Part shown: in pieces, positions 23,468-33,993 of the stretch | Layout of the letters: every line of letters begins with the position of its first letter | How positions within the stretch are numbered: the first letter of the stretch is position 1 | DNA from: Polytrichum commune | Lineage: Eukaryota > Streptophyta > Polytrichopsida > Polytrichales > Polytrichaceae | Length of the DNA stretch: 64,000 nucleotides | Assembly: GCA_950295325.1 (NCBI GenBank) | Contig: OX485804.1 | Coordinates: 59,862,533-59,926,532 of the forward strand | Direction of reading: 5' to 3' | Program-made: the position numbers and the translations under genes | The notes under the pieces: model-generated | The model's input: only the letters and a program-made list of their open reading frames with translations | What the model was told of the DNA's origin: nothing | Databases searched by the model: none

Positions 23468-23771
23468 GATGAGAGGTACATTCGTATGTGCTAATTCCCT
23501 CCAAGGAATGGGAGAATCTTGAGTCAACTCGGTCGCTATCCTTACTTCTTCACTATCTACTATTAGTCATGGACATGCATTGGTTACCCCATGCATTTTT
23601 ACTTTAAATAGTGTTACTTTTCTGCAAATGTTCAGTTCAATTTCCTAGAGGTTTGATTTTCAACCACCAATTTGGGGCAACGAACCGGTTCATCTGTAAT
23701 TAGTAGGCGGTTCTCCATGTACATTGATTCCATCTCTCTTTGTGAACATGTAGCCTCATTGAACCTGATGC

Positions 23772-23965
23772 CTTGGGATTCGTGGCGTCTTCGTAAACTC
23801 ATCCATCATGGATGAAAGGATCTCAGTTAAAAATTTGAAAAAAAAAAAAAAAAACCATTACAAGGTTGAGGGCCAATTCATTCCAATTCAATGCCACTAA
23901 ACTAATTAAGGGTCTCTAATTTTATTTCCGGAGTCAATTTCGCCGAAAATAATCATTCATAGCTT
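23772..23965. mobile_element. Truncated relative of the Mutator-like MITE
   Basis: It shares GGGATTCGTGGC, GGTTGAGGGCC-ATTCATTC and ATTTCCGG-GTCAA with 19026-19274, in the same order. The right inverted repeat is not found, so the copy is incomplete. Confidence 0.5.
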
Positions 23966-23969
23966 ATAA

Positions 23970-26118
23970 TTTAACATCAATGCATTTTCACCTTTCACAA
24001 TGAATGAGTTTCCGTAGACACCATGATCCCTAGCCCATCGGAATAGTCACTCTCCGTACACATGCTACAGTACTGGTATTGTGGATAGACTGGGAGATCC
24101 GGTCCACCTGTCCCATTGCCAAGTGGCAGATGCACCATGAGGTATGCATACATTGAACCATTGTTTCTAACGCATCATTTCCACCATACATACATACATA
24201 CATACATACATGCGCCTTATTCTTGCATGGTCATGCTAAACAAACACTTCGATGTGAGTCATGCCTTTCATGTGACGGCCAATTTTCACATCACCGGTCT
24301 TTTGACAGGTTGGTCAAATTTCAACAAGTTTTTTGACACCTAATTTTTCAAAATCGAGGGCTTCATAATCTCTTACTAATTTCCAGTTTAAATTTTATTT
24401 TATTTTTAAAAATAAAATCACAATGACACATAGAAGTAGTATAATTGACACAATATGCAATCAAATCACTTGCATTACGTAGTTGTCAATGATTGCTATA
24501 ATTATTGTCACGTGGAAATTAGAATAATGCACTTGTGAGCTTGTGTTTGGAAAAACTCCTTTATTGTTGAGTGCTTCTTAAAGATTGACACTGAAATGTG
24601 TCCATGATTTAAATACATAGCAGTATTGAATGATCAACAATGATTGAAAAACTGACCCACTTGTCGCTAAATAGGCAAAGTCACGTGAAATGTGAGCTAG
24701 GTTAGTTGTAATCTCCAAAAACGGCTACAAAGGTGGATGCATGGAGCTCCAAGCATATTTCGTTGACAATTCTTGGTGATGAGGTGTTGACATCTATTAC
24801 GAAATTTCAATTTTTTAGTGACAAGCATTTTGGGAGTGATATGTTGAGTGTCAGGTTAAATGTCTTTGGCCCTCCGTCTTCTGACAGAGACTCTCAAATA
24901 AGTTGTGACATGTGAAAAGAGCAACCCTACTTCAATGGATGATTGGGGGGGGGGGGTGCCATAACTTAAGTTAAGGTAGACGTGTCTTACATGTATATTT
25001 TTCTCTTTGCACCCACTTCTCGTAGGATATGAAGCACACAATTACTTAGGGTGAGATGATTAGCAAATTCAAATTGTGTTGATAGCCTTTTGCAACATTG
25101 TCACATTGAAGATTTTATTGTTCGTGAAGTGGTCATATAGGTCCCCCCGCCCCCCCCCCCCAAACCCCAAATTATGTTGATTGTCGGATCTAGAATAGAG
25201 TTATCCATAAAGTCCCTCAGAGAGGGATAAAACCATGGTTTTGATCATTCTTTGACAAAACTTTCTATTAAGAGTTTGTTAGCTCATCATGTATCGAACC
25301 CTATTTTGAAGGTCGGGTGAAACTTTTGGGGCTTCCTTTCTTCACCTCTCAAACTTTGAAAGAATCTTAGGATGTAAAATAGGGTATGCGCATGGGACCC
25401 AATGTCCTAAATGCATGATCGGCCTATGCAATATTAGCTTGGCCCACCCATCCAAGCAGGACAAGCTAGAAAGCTGGTTTTAATAATCCGACACCACTCT
25501 TTATTTGTGATAATTTAAGCATTGAAAAAACTTGGGTGACTTTGTGTTAATTCTCATAAACTTAGGGTTGGGACTAAACCTGTAAGTATATTAGCTTTCC
25601 TTTACAAATGAATCTAATAGTTATCAAATTTTGAACATGCAATTCAATCTCTTCCAACACATGCCTTTTTTACTATTCATTCTTGAAGCCACATCAAACC
25701 ACATATCACTCAAACATAGGTGTCCTATAAGAAAAATAACCCTATGGAATGAAAATAACAAACAATTCTTTTGCAAAATACATTTCCACGTACCGATCAC
25801 ACATAAAACATGATAACTCATAAACTACAACACTATTTTCAATCAAGAATTACAGATATTAGAGAATAAAGCATCCTAAGCAATGATTCAAATTTAAAAA
25901 TTGTGGTTCTTGATTTGTAGAAAACGCAACATTCCATTCAAATTTCATATTTTTCATGGATAAAATTATCAGAAAAAAATATTTAAAATTGAAAAAATCT
26001 TATGTACATGCATTTAGAAAATACAATCACCGATCTCAACTCATGTGGCAAGTACATGATTTTTTTTTGCACCAAGTTTAAAAGTGTGTACTATTAGGTT
26101 CCTTGTATTCTAGCTCTA
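23970..26118. other. Intergenic repeat-rich DNA
   Basis: No supported gene. It contains a (CATA)n microsatellite near 24185-24211, G12 at 24945-24956, C12 at 25150-25161, R1 blocks at 24960-25200 and 25600-25740, and a repeat (R2) at 25195-25580 that reappears inverted at 47728-48095. Confidence 0.5.
25195..25580 (+). repeat. Dispersed repeat R2, copy 1
   Basis: Matches the reverse complement of 47728-48095; shared words include AATAGAGTTATC, ACTTGGGTGACTTTGTGTTA, ATAGGGTATG and AAACCATGG. No coding sequence. Confidence 0.65.
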
Positions 26119-26131
26119 GTGCGCAAGAGCA

Positions 26132-27364
26132 AGAAGAAGAACTCCGGTCTTTGAGAGGCTGGAGTGAATGGAGTGTCTGTTCGTAGAACATCCTTGGCCA
26201 CGCTCTAGGGCAATGGCGTTAGATGTAAGACTACTTCACCCTTTGCAGGGAGTAGACACTATATTAGTAACTAATAACCGGTTAACCGGCAACTGGTAGC
26301 ATGTGAGCGTTGTTACTGGGGTTTATCCAATATAGTGGTATTGTTTTACCGGGTAAAGTGTACCAGGATATAAGTGTGTTTATTTAGTTATGCTAGGTCA
26401 TGAAGGTCTATGATAGATTGTCGGTTCTCGAGTCTTCGTTTATGAACTAGTATTGAGTGTGCATATTGTGTGGCAATTATGTTAATTTGTTGGAATGTGT
26501 TTTTTTATTTTTATGAGAGGGAGTTTGAATTTTGTTTCCAGGTTTTTCATTGATGGGATGTGTGTAGTGGCTCTTGCGCCTGCGACTAGTACCATGAGTG
26601 GGGCTACATTCCATCCCCTTGTTATGGTGTTATTGATGAGCAGTTGGTATTTTGTGATTTTCCTATCGAGGGATGCTGCAGCAAATCTGTCATTACAATA
26701 TGTAAATTCTATGAATTATATGGTGAATCCTGTTGTAGGGGCTTCTGGTGGAGGGTGGTTATATGGATGTTCTATGACACACAATATGACCGGTTTAAAC
26801 TCGGGGTTGCAATGGCATCTTTGGGTACCACATGTGCATGGCAATAGCCATGTTGGTACAATATTTTCTTGGGGTCGTTCATTGTATGTTTCCGCATTCA
26901 TAAGTGTATAGTGTCTAGATATTTTATTTGACATAATTAGTTTACGTACTTCCCATACAACTTTGTTATGTCGTTTTATTATAAGTGCATGAATGTGTTG
27001 TTGTTTGCATTTAAGTAGTACATGTAGCCATGTATCTGCGACTGATGAGTTGCAGACGGGACATGTTTTTGATGGGTAAGCTTCTCTACCAAAGAAGAGT
27101 TGCTTCCGGGCGTGGCCCATATACTGTCCCGTTCAGAATTTGATTAGGCATGTTTTTTTGTTTATCTGTAATACTTGGATTTTTCCAGAAAGTGTTTGAT
27201 AATGTCTTGTCAATATCTTTGTTTTCGAGCCACTTGTGTAGTTGGTGTGTTTGGTTAGCTATGACTTCTAAATTATGGTTTTTGTCATATTTGAGGACGT
27301 GTTTTCCAAGGTGTCGTATGGGGCCTTTGTCTGGTGTCTCTTGCATTGAGTGCCACGAGTCTTT
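26132..27364 (-). mobile_element. 5'-truncated LINE with 13-bp target duplication
   Basis: The 13-bp sequence GTGCGCAAGAGCA occurs at 26119-26131 and 27365-27377, directly flanking the element. On the minus strand it starts inside the coding region (TGGCACTCAATGCAAGAG) and ends with the 3' module CCGGAGTTCTTCTTCTT. It is homologous to the last 1.2 kb of the element at 50276-53026. Truncation at the 5' side, a variable-length duplication and a (TTC)n end are typical of target-primed retrotransposition. Confidence 0.9.
26490..27355 (-). pseudogene. LINE ORF C-terminal relic (zinc-knuckle region)
   Basis: Two minus-strand frames, 27346-27086 and 27120-26716, together match residues from about 505 to 705 of the 818-codon ORF at 50.3 kb: MQETPDKGP, HQLHKWLENKDIDKTLSN, then MGHARKQLFFGREAYPSKTC, CPVCNSSVADTWLHVLLKC and CTCGTQRCHC. 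A frameshift separates them near 27110. Homology continues at DNA level to about 26490. The RNase H part is absent because of the 5' truncation. Not functional. Confidence 0.88.
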
Positions 27365-27856
27365 GTGCGCAAGAGCACAAGGAAGTTCTAAGACCCCAAA
27401 ATGCAGGTCAACTTTAATTAGTTGTAGTTGCTACATGGATGACTAAACAAAACTTACAAGTTCTATGTGATATGTGTGTGATCTAAGGTAATTTATATGG
27501 ATAAAGAGTCAACCTATTTGCGAGGTCAACCTAATTGCACATTTCAATGTAGTTAGCTCAACTCTCACCTTAATTAGTGTTAGAATTATGAAAATTTCTT
27601 GGACCTTCACGGACTTTGACTAGACGATTACAATGACATTTGCAATCAGGTTGCCCCACGTTAATTAATCAACCTTCCAAATTATTTTGAATTTATTGTC
27701 ACAATTTTAATACACAACATTTATTTCATTTTTATTGTGGTTGTTATGTGGATGAATAAACAAGGTCATAAAGATTTTGTGATCTTATTTCGACCCAAGA
27801 TTATTTGCATCCTATTCGTGAAGCAACTAAATTGTACATATTAAGATGCAACCCCA

Positions 27857-28231
27857 TTAAGGTATGCATGTGTTATTTGGTTGCTTTTCTTAATTGGCCA
27901 CCTATATTTGATTCATGCGTGGTTTGGTGAGATTCAAATAACCAAACACCACACAAAAAAAATTGTTTAAAGAATATTGGATCACATCTTCAAATTTTTA
28001 TTAACTACTCCACAATTCAACAGTGAACACAACCGGGAGGACCTACATGTTTAGTTAAATAATCAACAAAACTGTAATTATGATAACCACAAGTAAATCA
28101 TGGGAGGTCCGAGTTCCTGGTAGTGCTTCATCATAGATTTGCTAATTCAACACAAGTTTTATTTTTTTGTAGATTTAATCGGTACGAGTTGGAGAACATA
28201 AAACACAAACCAAATAACATCCACATACCTT
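27857..28231. mobile_element. MITE family M2, copy 2
   Basis: The left end AAGGTATGCATGTGTTATTT pairs with the right end ACCAAATAACATCCACATAC read in reverse, which defines the inverted repeat of this family (AAGGTATG, then TGTTATTTGGTT). The interior matches the copies at 16754 and 28236. Confidence 0.65.
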
Positions 28232-28235
28232 ATGT

Positions 28236-28635
28236 TATGCTAAGCTAAGGTAGATGGGGGGGGGGTTCTTAAGTGGCTCGTTTTCTTAATCAAGCCCCTG
28301 GATTCGATCGGTTTGTGGTTTGGTGAGGATCAAAGAGAAAATATCATAAAGACACATATTTAAAAGAGATTGGACTATATCTTCAAATATTAATAACTAC
28401 TTTTCACTCAATATTGAACATAATTGGGAGGACCTATGTATCCAATTAAGAAATCAACAAACAAGCACTTATGATAATCATAACTAAATAGGGGGAGGTC
28501 CAATTTTCAATCCAGTTTTTGCAAATATTTCATTGCAAATTTGCAAATGCAACACGAGTTTTGTTGTGTAAATCTAACTGGTAGAAGTTGGAGAACATGA
28601 AAAACGAACCAAATAACACCCACATACCTTAATGT
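28236..28635. mobile_element. MITE family M2, copy 3
   Basis: It lies head-to-tail directly after copy 2. It begins TAAGGTAGATG, carries G10 at 28256-28265, shares TCTTAAGTGGCTCGTTTTCT with the copy at 16754, and ends in ACCAAATAACACCCACATAC plus CTTA. Confidence 0.65.
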
Positions 28636-28639
28636 CAAC

Positions 28640-29296
28640 AATGAACTGAACTTGGCCTTTAATCAGCGGTCTTGTTCGACACCTTATTTTGCCATCAGCG
28701 AAATGGGAAGCTTGGGGATGGACGTGGATGGATGCACAGATGGATGTATGGATGTATGGGCAGACATGGAGGATAGCCATAGCCAGTCATGACGTCAGAG
28801 AAGAAACGTTCGAAGGCGTTGATTGAGGCTCATGCGGCCATGGCTATGGCGTCCTGGGATTCGGCACCTGTCATCGGTCTTGCTCGCTCCCTCACTTCGT
28901 CCCCTCGTCCCCACGCTACGAGGTAAACAAATCCTGTCGAAAGAGCTATTCTGAGCCGAAATTGAGCCAGAGTCGAGTGGAAGCGGACCTCAATTGTGTC
29001 CCCTCCCTGTTTTCTCTCGCTCGAACAAGGTGTTTCCGTAACTTGCTCGTTTGGAAATTCGGAAAGATTCTGAGAATTCTGTCCGGTTGTGCATTTTTTT
29101 TTTGGTGGAAGGGTAATGAAGGTGCCATGGTTTGACCGGGTGTTATGCGGAGAAGTGTACGGGAAGCAACGCTGGGAGAGAGGGTGAGTCGGTAGAGTAT
29201 ACAGTGAATGAGGGTACGGAACCTGCGGGGACGCAATCACGCAACCTTGGGGAAGGAGACTTTTCCGTGACGACGGCCGTGGTTGTGTGTGGATAG
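28640..29296. other. GC-richer region upstream of the 29.9-kb gene
   Basis: Base composition changes here from AT-rich repeat DNA to a more GC-rich stretch. A possible small first exon starts at ATG 28839 on the plus strand (MAMASWDSAPVIGLARSL) and reaches a GTAAAC donor-like site near 28921. I cannot connect it to a downstream exon. Minus-strand open frames also exist and resemble no protein I know. This may be the promoter side of the next gene. Confidence 0.3.
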
Positions 29297-29881
29297 CTTC
29301 GGAATTGACATTTTACTGTCTTAGTGCAGGGAAGTATACAACGTAGGGATTAGAGAACTCGTCTGGGACTTGCTTCTTGTAGAAAGCAAGCCGTTTCGGC
29401 TGTATCTGGATCGTCAAGTGGAGTAGGTAGGAGGAGATTTAGGAAAGACACTGGAGGAATTGATCTACAAGCAGAACCTGTGCTGCAGCAGCTTCGGAAT
29501 TGTATGGACATTTTAGTGTCTCAGTGCGGGGAAGAATACAACGTAGGGATTAGAGAGCTCTCCTGGGACTGGCTTGTAGATATCTGTTCGTTCCGGCTGT
29601 GTCTGGATCGCCAAGCGAAGTAGGTTGGAGGAAATTTAGGAAAAGACACTTGAGGAAGAGATCGACAAGCAAAATCTATGCTGGAGGAGCTTCAGAAATG
29701 ACATTTTAGTGTCTCAGAACGGGAGGAATATAACGGAGGGATCAGAGAGCTCTCGCCAGGGGACTCGCTTGCAGAAAGCCGTTCGTTGCGGCTGGTTCTT
29801 GGATCGCCAGGCGGAGTAGGTAGGAGGAAGTTTAGGAAAGACACTCGAGGAATTGATCGACAAGCAGAACCTATGCTGGAA
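29297..29881 (+). repeat. Three tandem ~195-bp repeats upstream of the start codon
   Basis: The units at about 29297-29490, 29491-29688 and 29689-29881 each begin with AGCTTC-GAA, then GACATTTTA-TGTCT, AACG-AGGGAT-AGAGA-CTC, CGTT-CGGCTG, TGGATCG-CA-G, GGAAA-GACACT, GAGGAA and GACAAGCA. They end 18 bp before the ATG at 29899 and probably form part of the 5' leader or core promoter. Confidence 0.88.
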
Positions 29882-29898
29882 GGTACGGAGTTCCAGGG

Positions 29899-32800
29899 AT
29901 GGCGGAGGCTTTGAGAGCAGCACTTAGGCTGCTACCTGTAGTGAGATCCGCCCCGGTACAGGCTCCATTTGGTGCTTGCTCGCGAGCGTCAGCAGTTCGT
30001 AAGAAAGCTCCTGAGAATCATCATCAACAATCGCTGCTCCTGTCTGTGCCAGCACCACAGCAACAAGCACAGGTCAGTGTTTGTGAAAGAGAATCACAGT
30101 CTGTAACTGGCCTTGCGTGGTTTGCGCGCTCCGTCTTGGCGTATGTGGGAGTAGGAGTCTCCGCCGTTGCAGCGATTCAAATTACTGGCCCGACGGTTGT
30201 GCACGGAAGGTATCTGTCTACTTTAGTGTACTTGTTCTGGCATTGCGTCCGTGAATTGTCTACTAAACCTCGGCTAGGTGATTGAAGTCAAAGAAGTCTA
30301 ATGTATGCAGCCTCTGTAGTGGGAGGATAATAGACCGTCATGGAAAACAGATATGTTACGGCCATTGATTCATCAGCCAATGCCTCTACTTAGCGAGTCT
30401 TTGGTTTATGATCTCAGCTAGTTGCAGCATATCCACTCTTTTGTAAGTGTAGGAGATTGCAAAAGAATTTTGTTGTGAACCACATCCGCGCAGCAAGAAG
30501 GATATAAACTGATAAATCATCCCCTCGGAAACTCCGAACTGTACCATTGACAACAGTGTACCTATTAAAAAATGCTCTCTATGATGTTTCTAGTCATGCT
30601 AGTCATTCTCCTGCCATGTGGAAAATGGTACGGTCCTCGACCACTCTGTGCTGAGTCAGAACTGTCAGGGTTCGAGAGAATTGCCTCGTCACTTGTGATT
30701 GATGTCCGTCAATTACCCTTCCATGTTTCTCTAAATTATTTGTGTTTAAATCATGTAATTCGTGACTATAACATGGCAATAGAGGATATACATCTGAAAT
30801 TCTTTACCCTTGACAATCGGATAGAGTCAGAAGCATGCGAGAGGGTTGCTAAGTTACGACTAGGTCCTCATGTCAGTGAGCTTTCTGCCATGTGGATAAA
30901 CCATATGAAAGGATTCAGTTCCCTAGTTTGAATTTGTGTCTGTTTGAGAAAATATTCGATCCTTGTTGTCTGTTTTGTTTACTGAATCTTCAGCTGTATG
31001 TAACTTACCTTGCTCATGAAACAATAGGGTAGAATTCTTCAGTAGTTGTGGAATGGCTAATATTAGTCATCTCATGGTCAACAGAGAGCTAGGTGATTCA
31101 GACACAATGGCAGCCGCGGAAGCTCGTGCTGTTTGGCAACGCACAGCAGCAAACCGGCTCATTCAAGAAGATACAGTTAGAGCCCCTAAGTTAGCCCACT
31201 GTCCTAGCCAGAAGGCGCAAGACTCTCACTCGTTTTATCTGAGCAACAGTTGGGGCTCGATGGATACCAAGGTGGACTTGCCCAGGCAGCTTAGTCCAAG
31301 CTCTCACCGTGATTATAGATCTGAGTATCTCGGACTAGAAGAGGTTCTTGGATCACGGTTCAAGCCGGGTTTACAAGCCCTTGCTGCAGAGCGAGGCAAC
31401 ATGAAAAGTGGAAGCCCAGGTTAGCTATATTCTGCATTCAAAGGTCGTTTAAGATGGCAATTGAGATCCAATTGTTTCTTGCATGGTGAGGTCATTGAAT
31501 TTTTGAAAGAATGTACTGCCGTCAACTAGATTACAAAGTATTAGATTCTGATGCAGTACACGATGGCTTTCTTAATGGTTGTCTATGCATTGAAATTGCT
31601 AGTTATTGAAATTTGTAGCATGAGAAGAAGGTAGTCGGCGTGGAGCTGCTTGTGCTTAGGGTAGTTCTGGATAAGTAATCGTGTTGGTGGTTGAATGTAG
31701 CCAAGATGTACGATACAAGTATTCTTCAACATTATGCCCTACAGTGGGCTCATTGTCGCTTTGGATTCTGTTCAATTCTGCAATGTCCTTATTTCAGGAA
31801 GTTTGTATGTTTGTTTCCTTGCAGGTTATATGAGTGTGGCACCTGAATACTCTGTTGGCAGTGAACTTGACATCGGGTGGCAGTTTGTTGTGGATCCAAA
31901 GCCCAAGTCAGGCAATTCGATTGCTTCAGAAATTACAAAATCAGACAAGCATCCAGAAGCTAACGATGCTACTTTAAGTGATGAAGAATGTGATGCAGTT
32001 GTAGTCGCACGGGAAACCACTTGTGAGAGTAACATGACACAAAATATAATGTCGAAAAATGAAAAAGGGTTGGTAGATGTGATCTCAAACCCTACGTTAG
32101 GATCTAGAGAAAAAACATTGAAGAAAGTTGAGTCTATGGTTTCAAGGCAGTCTGGAGATGGTCTGCTAGCACCCATAAAGACACCGGCAAGGACCTCACC
32201 TACTAAGATGGGACATTCTTGGCGTACAGCAGACAAGGAAGCTTTGGCAGCCCTGGTTGCACAAAAAACAGCTGAAAAGCTTGAGAATTGTGATCTGCCA
32301 GCACCACGGTCAGAAAGTGTATCTAAGACACCTTTGGAAAGCTGGGAAATGATGGTGGAAAGTCCCTCTCAAATTTCTCAATCTTTAGACCGGGAATTGT
32401 TGGCATCAATCTTTCAGGGAGGTGAACCCTCTCGATTTGAAAGCTCAGCACTCCCAACTTCCCCTCTTCTGTATAGCGCACCAGAGTCACATTCTACACC
32501 GAGCCTTCCTGCAAAAGTTTCTCAACCACTAAACATCTCCAGTGGGCCTGCCAATGCAACTACTCATCGTCTCTCTCACAGCTACAGGTACTTCGTCTCT
32601 ACACATATGGGCTTTTGCTGTTTCTTTAGGTCCTGGATGGTGATAACAACAGGACTAATACTTCTCCAAAATGAGAGAAACTCACAGAAAGTCGGTCCTT
32701 GTGTGAAGAACTGTGTTTTTGAGCTTCAATTATTATATTTCAAAGATGCTTATCAATGCCTTGCATGGTGAAAGTACATATAGCAGTGTGAAGGTTAGGA

Positions 32801-33559
32801 CGTCTATCATCCTGGAACTATCTAGGTAATGCTTGGGCTGGTTAATATATCCTATATGTGAGAATTAGTAGAGGTAATGGCATCCACAATATATGACAAG
32901 GAAGTGTATAACAGTTAGTATGCATGTTTTTTTCTGCAGGGGAGTGCTCTGGAGTTCACTTACTAATCAATATTAACATCGTCCATCGTTCTTGCAGCAG
33001 TACTGATCACAGAAACACAAGCTGGAGTGGTGGTGGAGGCGTAGCTGGCAGTAGCCTTGGCAAGGGGTCAAGTCCATTGGGGGAAGCGTTGTGTCACTCA
33101 CAAACGAGAGCGAGAGAGGCTGAACAACAAGCTGAGCAAAAAACTAAAGATTATAAAAAACTGTCACATTTGTTCTTTAGAGAAGCTTCTCTCTCTCTTA
33201 CATACCGGCAGTGGGTCTGCTCTCTGCAAGCTGAAAATGCTTGGTTGAAACTATATATTCGAAATCATCATGGGGATGTATGGCTTCAGCACAGTTTCTT
33301 ATCTCCTTTTGCAGTGCTTGAGCGACTGTCCAAGAATCAGTGGAATAAATTTGGGCAAGAGCATCTTCGTCGCCAGATGCGCTTTTCAGCTGTCTGGTCT
33401 AAGAAGGACCCTCCTACAGATGATGCAGCTCCAAATCCTCAGGACACCCATTTTATATTGGGATGCACCATTGGGTTTGCTTTTGCGCTTGGTCTCAGCC
33501 TTGCAGGTGCTGGATTGGTATTGGGATGGAGTATGGGGTGGATCTTATTGCCTTACTGA
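29899..33559 (+). CDS. Putative membrane protein, plant-conserved, function unknown
   Basis: The model is four exons, 29899-30209, 31085-31419, 31825-32587 and 33001-33559 (655 codons plus stop). All junctions are GT-AG and in phase; the last acceptor could be 32998 instead of 33001. The N-terminus is rich in Ala, Arg and Ser (MAEALRAALRLLPVVRSAP), compatible with an organelle targeting peptide, and is followed by a hydrophobic segment at about residues 72-96. The middle is acidic/serine-rich and likely disordered, with SWEMMVESPSQ. The last exon has a charged helical part (ALCHSQTRAREAEQQAEQKT) then FFREASLSLTYRQW, and a C-terminal glycine-rich membrane segment (IGFAFALGLSLAGAGLVLGW). I have a vague memory of uncharacterised plant proteins with this last part but no name. 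The start is supported by the codon directly after the leader repeats. Membrane insertion is inferred only from hydrophobicity. Confidence 0.75.
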
Positions 33560-33987
33560 CAAATTCTACATGTCGCCTTGATTGTCACTAAACTTATGTA
33601 TACTGTCTGCCAAGAGGTGGGGATTCTATTTGTGGCACTTAGCCTCAAGAGGTTGGGATTGGCTGCCATGTGCAGTTGCTTTGTGATCGGTAGTGCATGA
33701 AGGTGTGGTATCTCATACTGGAGCTTTGGTGATTCAAATTTACCCTTTTTTCAGTGTGTAGTGGTGAATAACTCATTTCCAAGAGTGCCCGCGTGCAACT
33801 TAAGTTTCAGCTATTACATGTTCTCTAAGGCTCCAGTTTAGTCATGGTGTTTTCCCAGCTTATGTGCACCTCATAGATGTCCAAAGCCTTATGTAAACCT
33901 CAAAGAGTTAAAGGGCAAGATGGGGGAGGATCTTCCACCTGTTCCCTGAATGAGGATTCTGGGAAATTGTTTGAGGAGCTCATGTGA

Positions 33988-33993
33988 AATAAA
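33988..33993 (+). promoter_or_regulatory. Candidate polyadenylation signal
   Basis: AATAAA lies 429 bases after the stop codon of the membrane-protein gene. Plant polyadenylation signals are loosely defined, so this is only a candidate. Confidence 0.3.

Noticed and set aside
26495-26911. Plus-strand 138-codon open stretch
   Set aside because: It is the antisense shadow of the LINE relic, whose minus-strand frames match the 50.3-kb ORF residue by residue.
28830-29240. Minus-strand 136-codon open stretch upstream of the 29.9-kb gene
   Set aside because: No domain, composition like a GC-rich non-coding stretch, and overlapping open frames in other phases; no splice partner.
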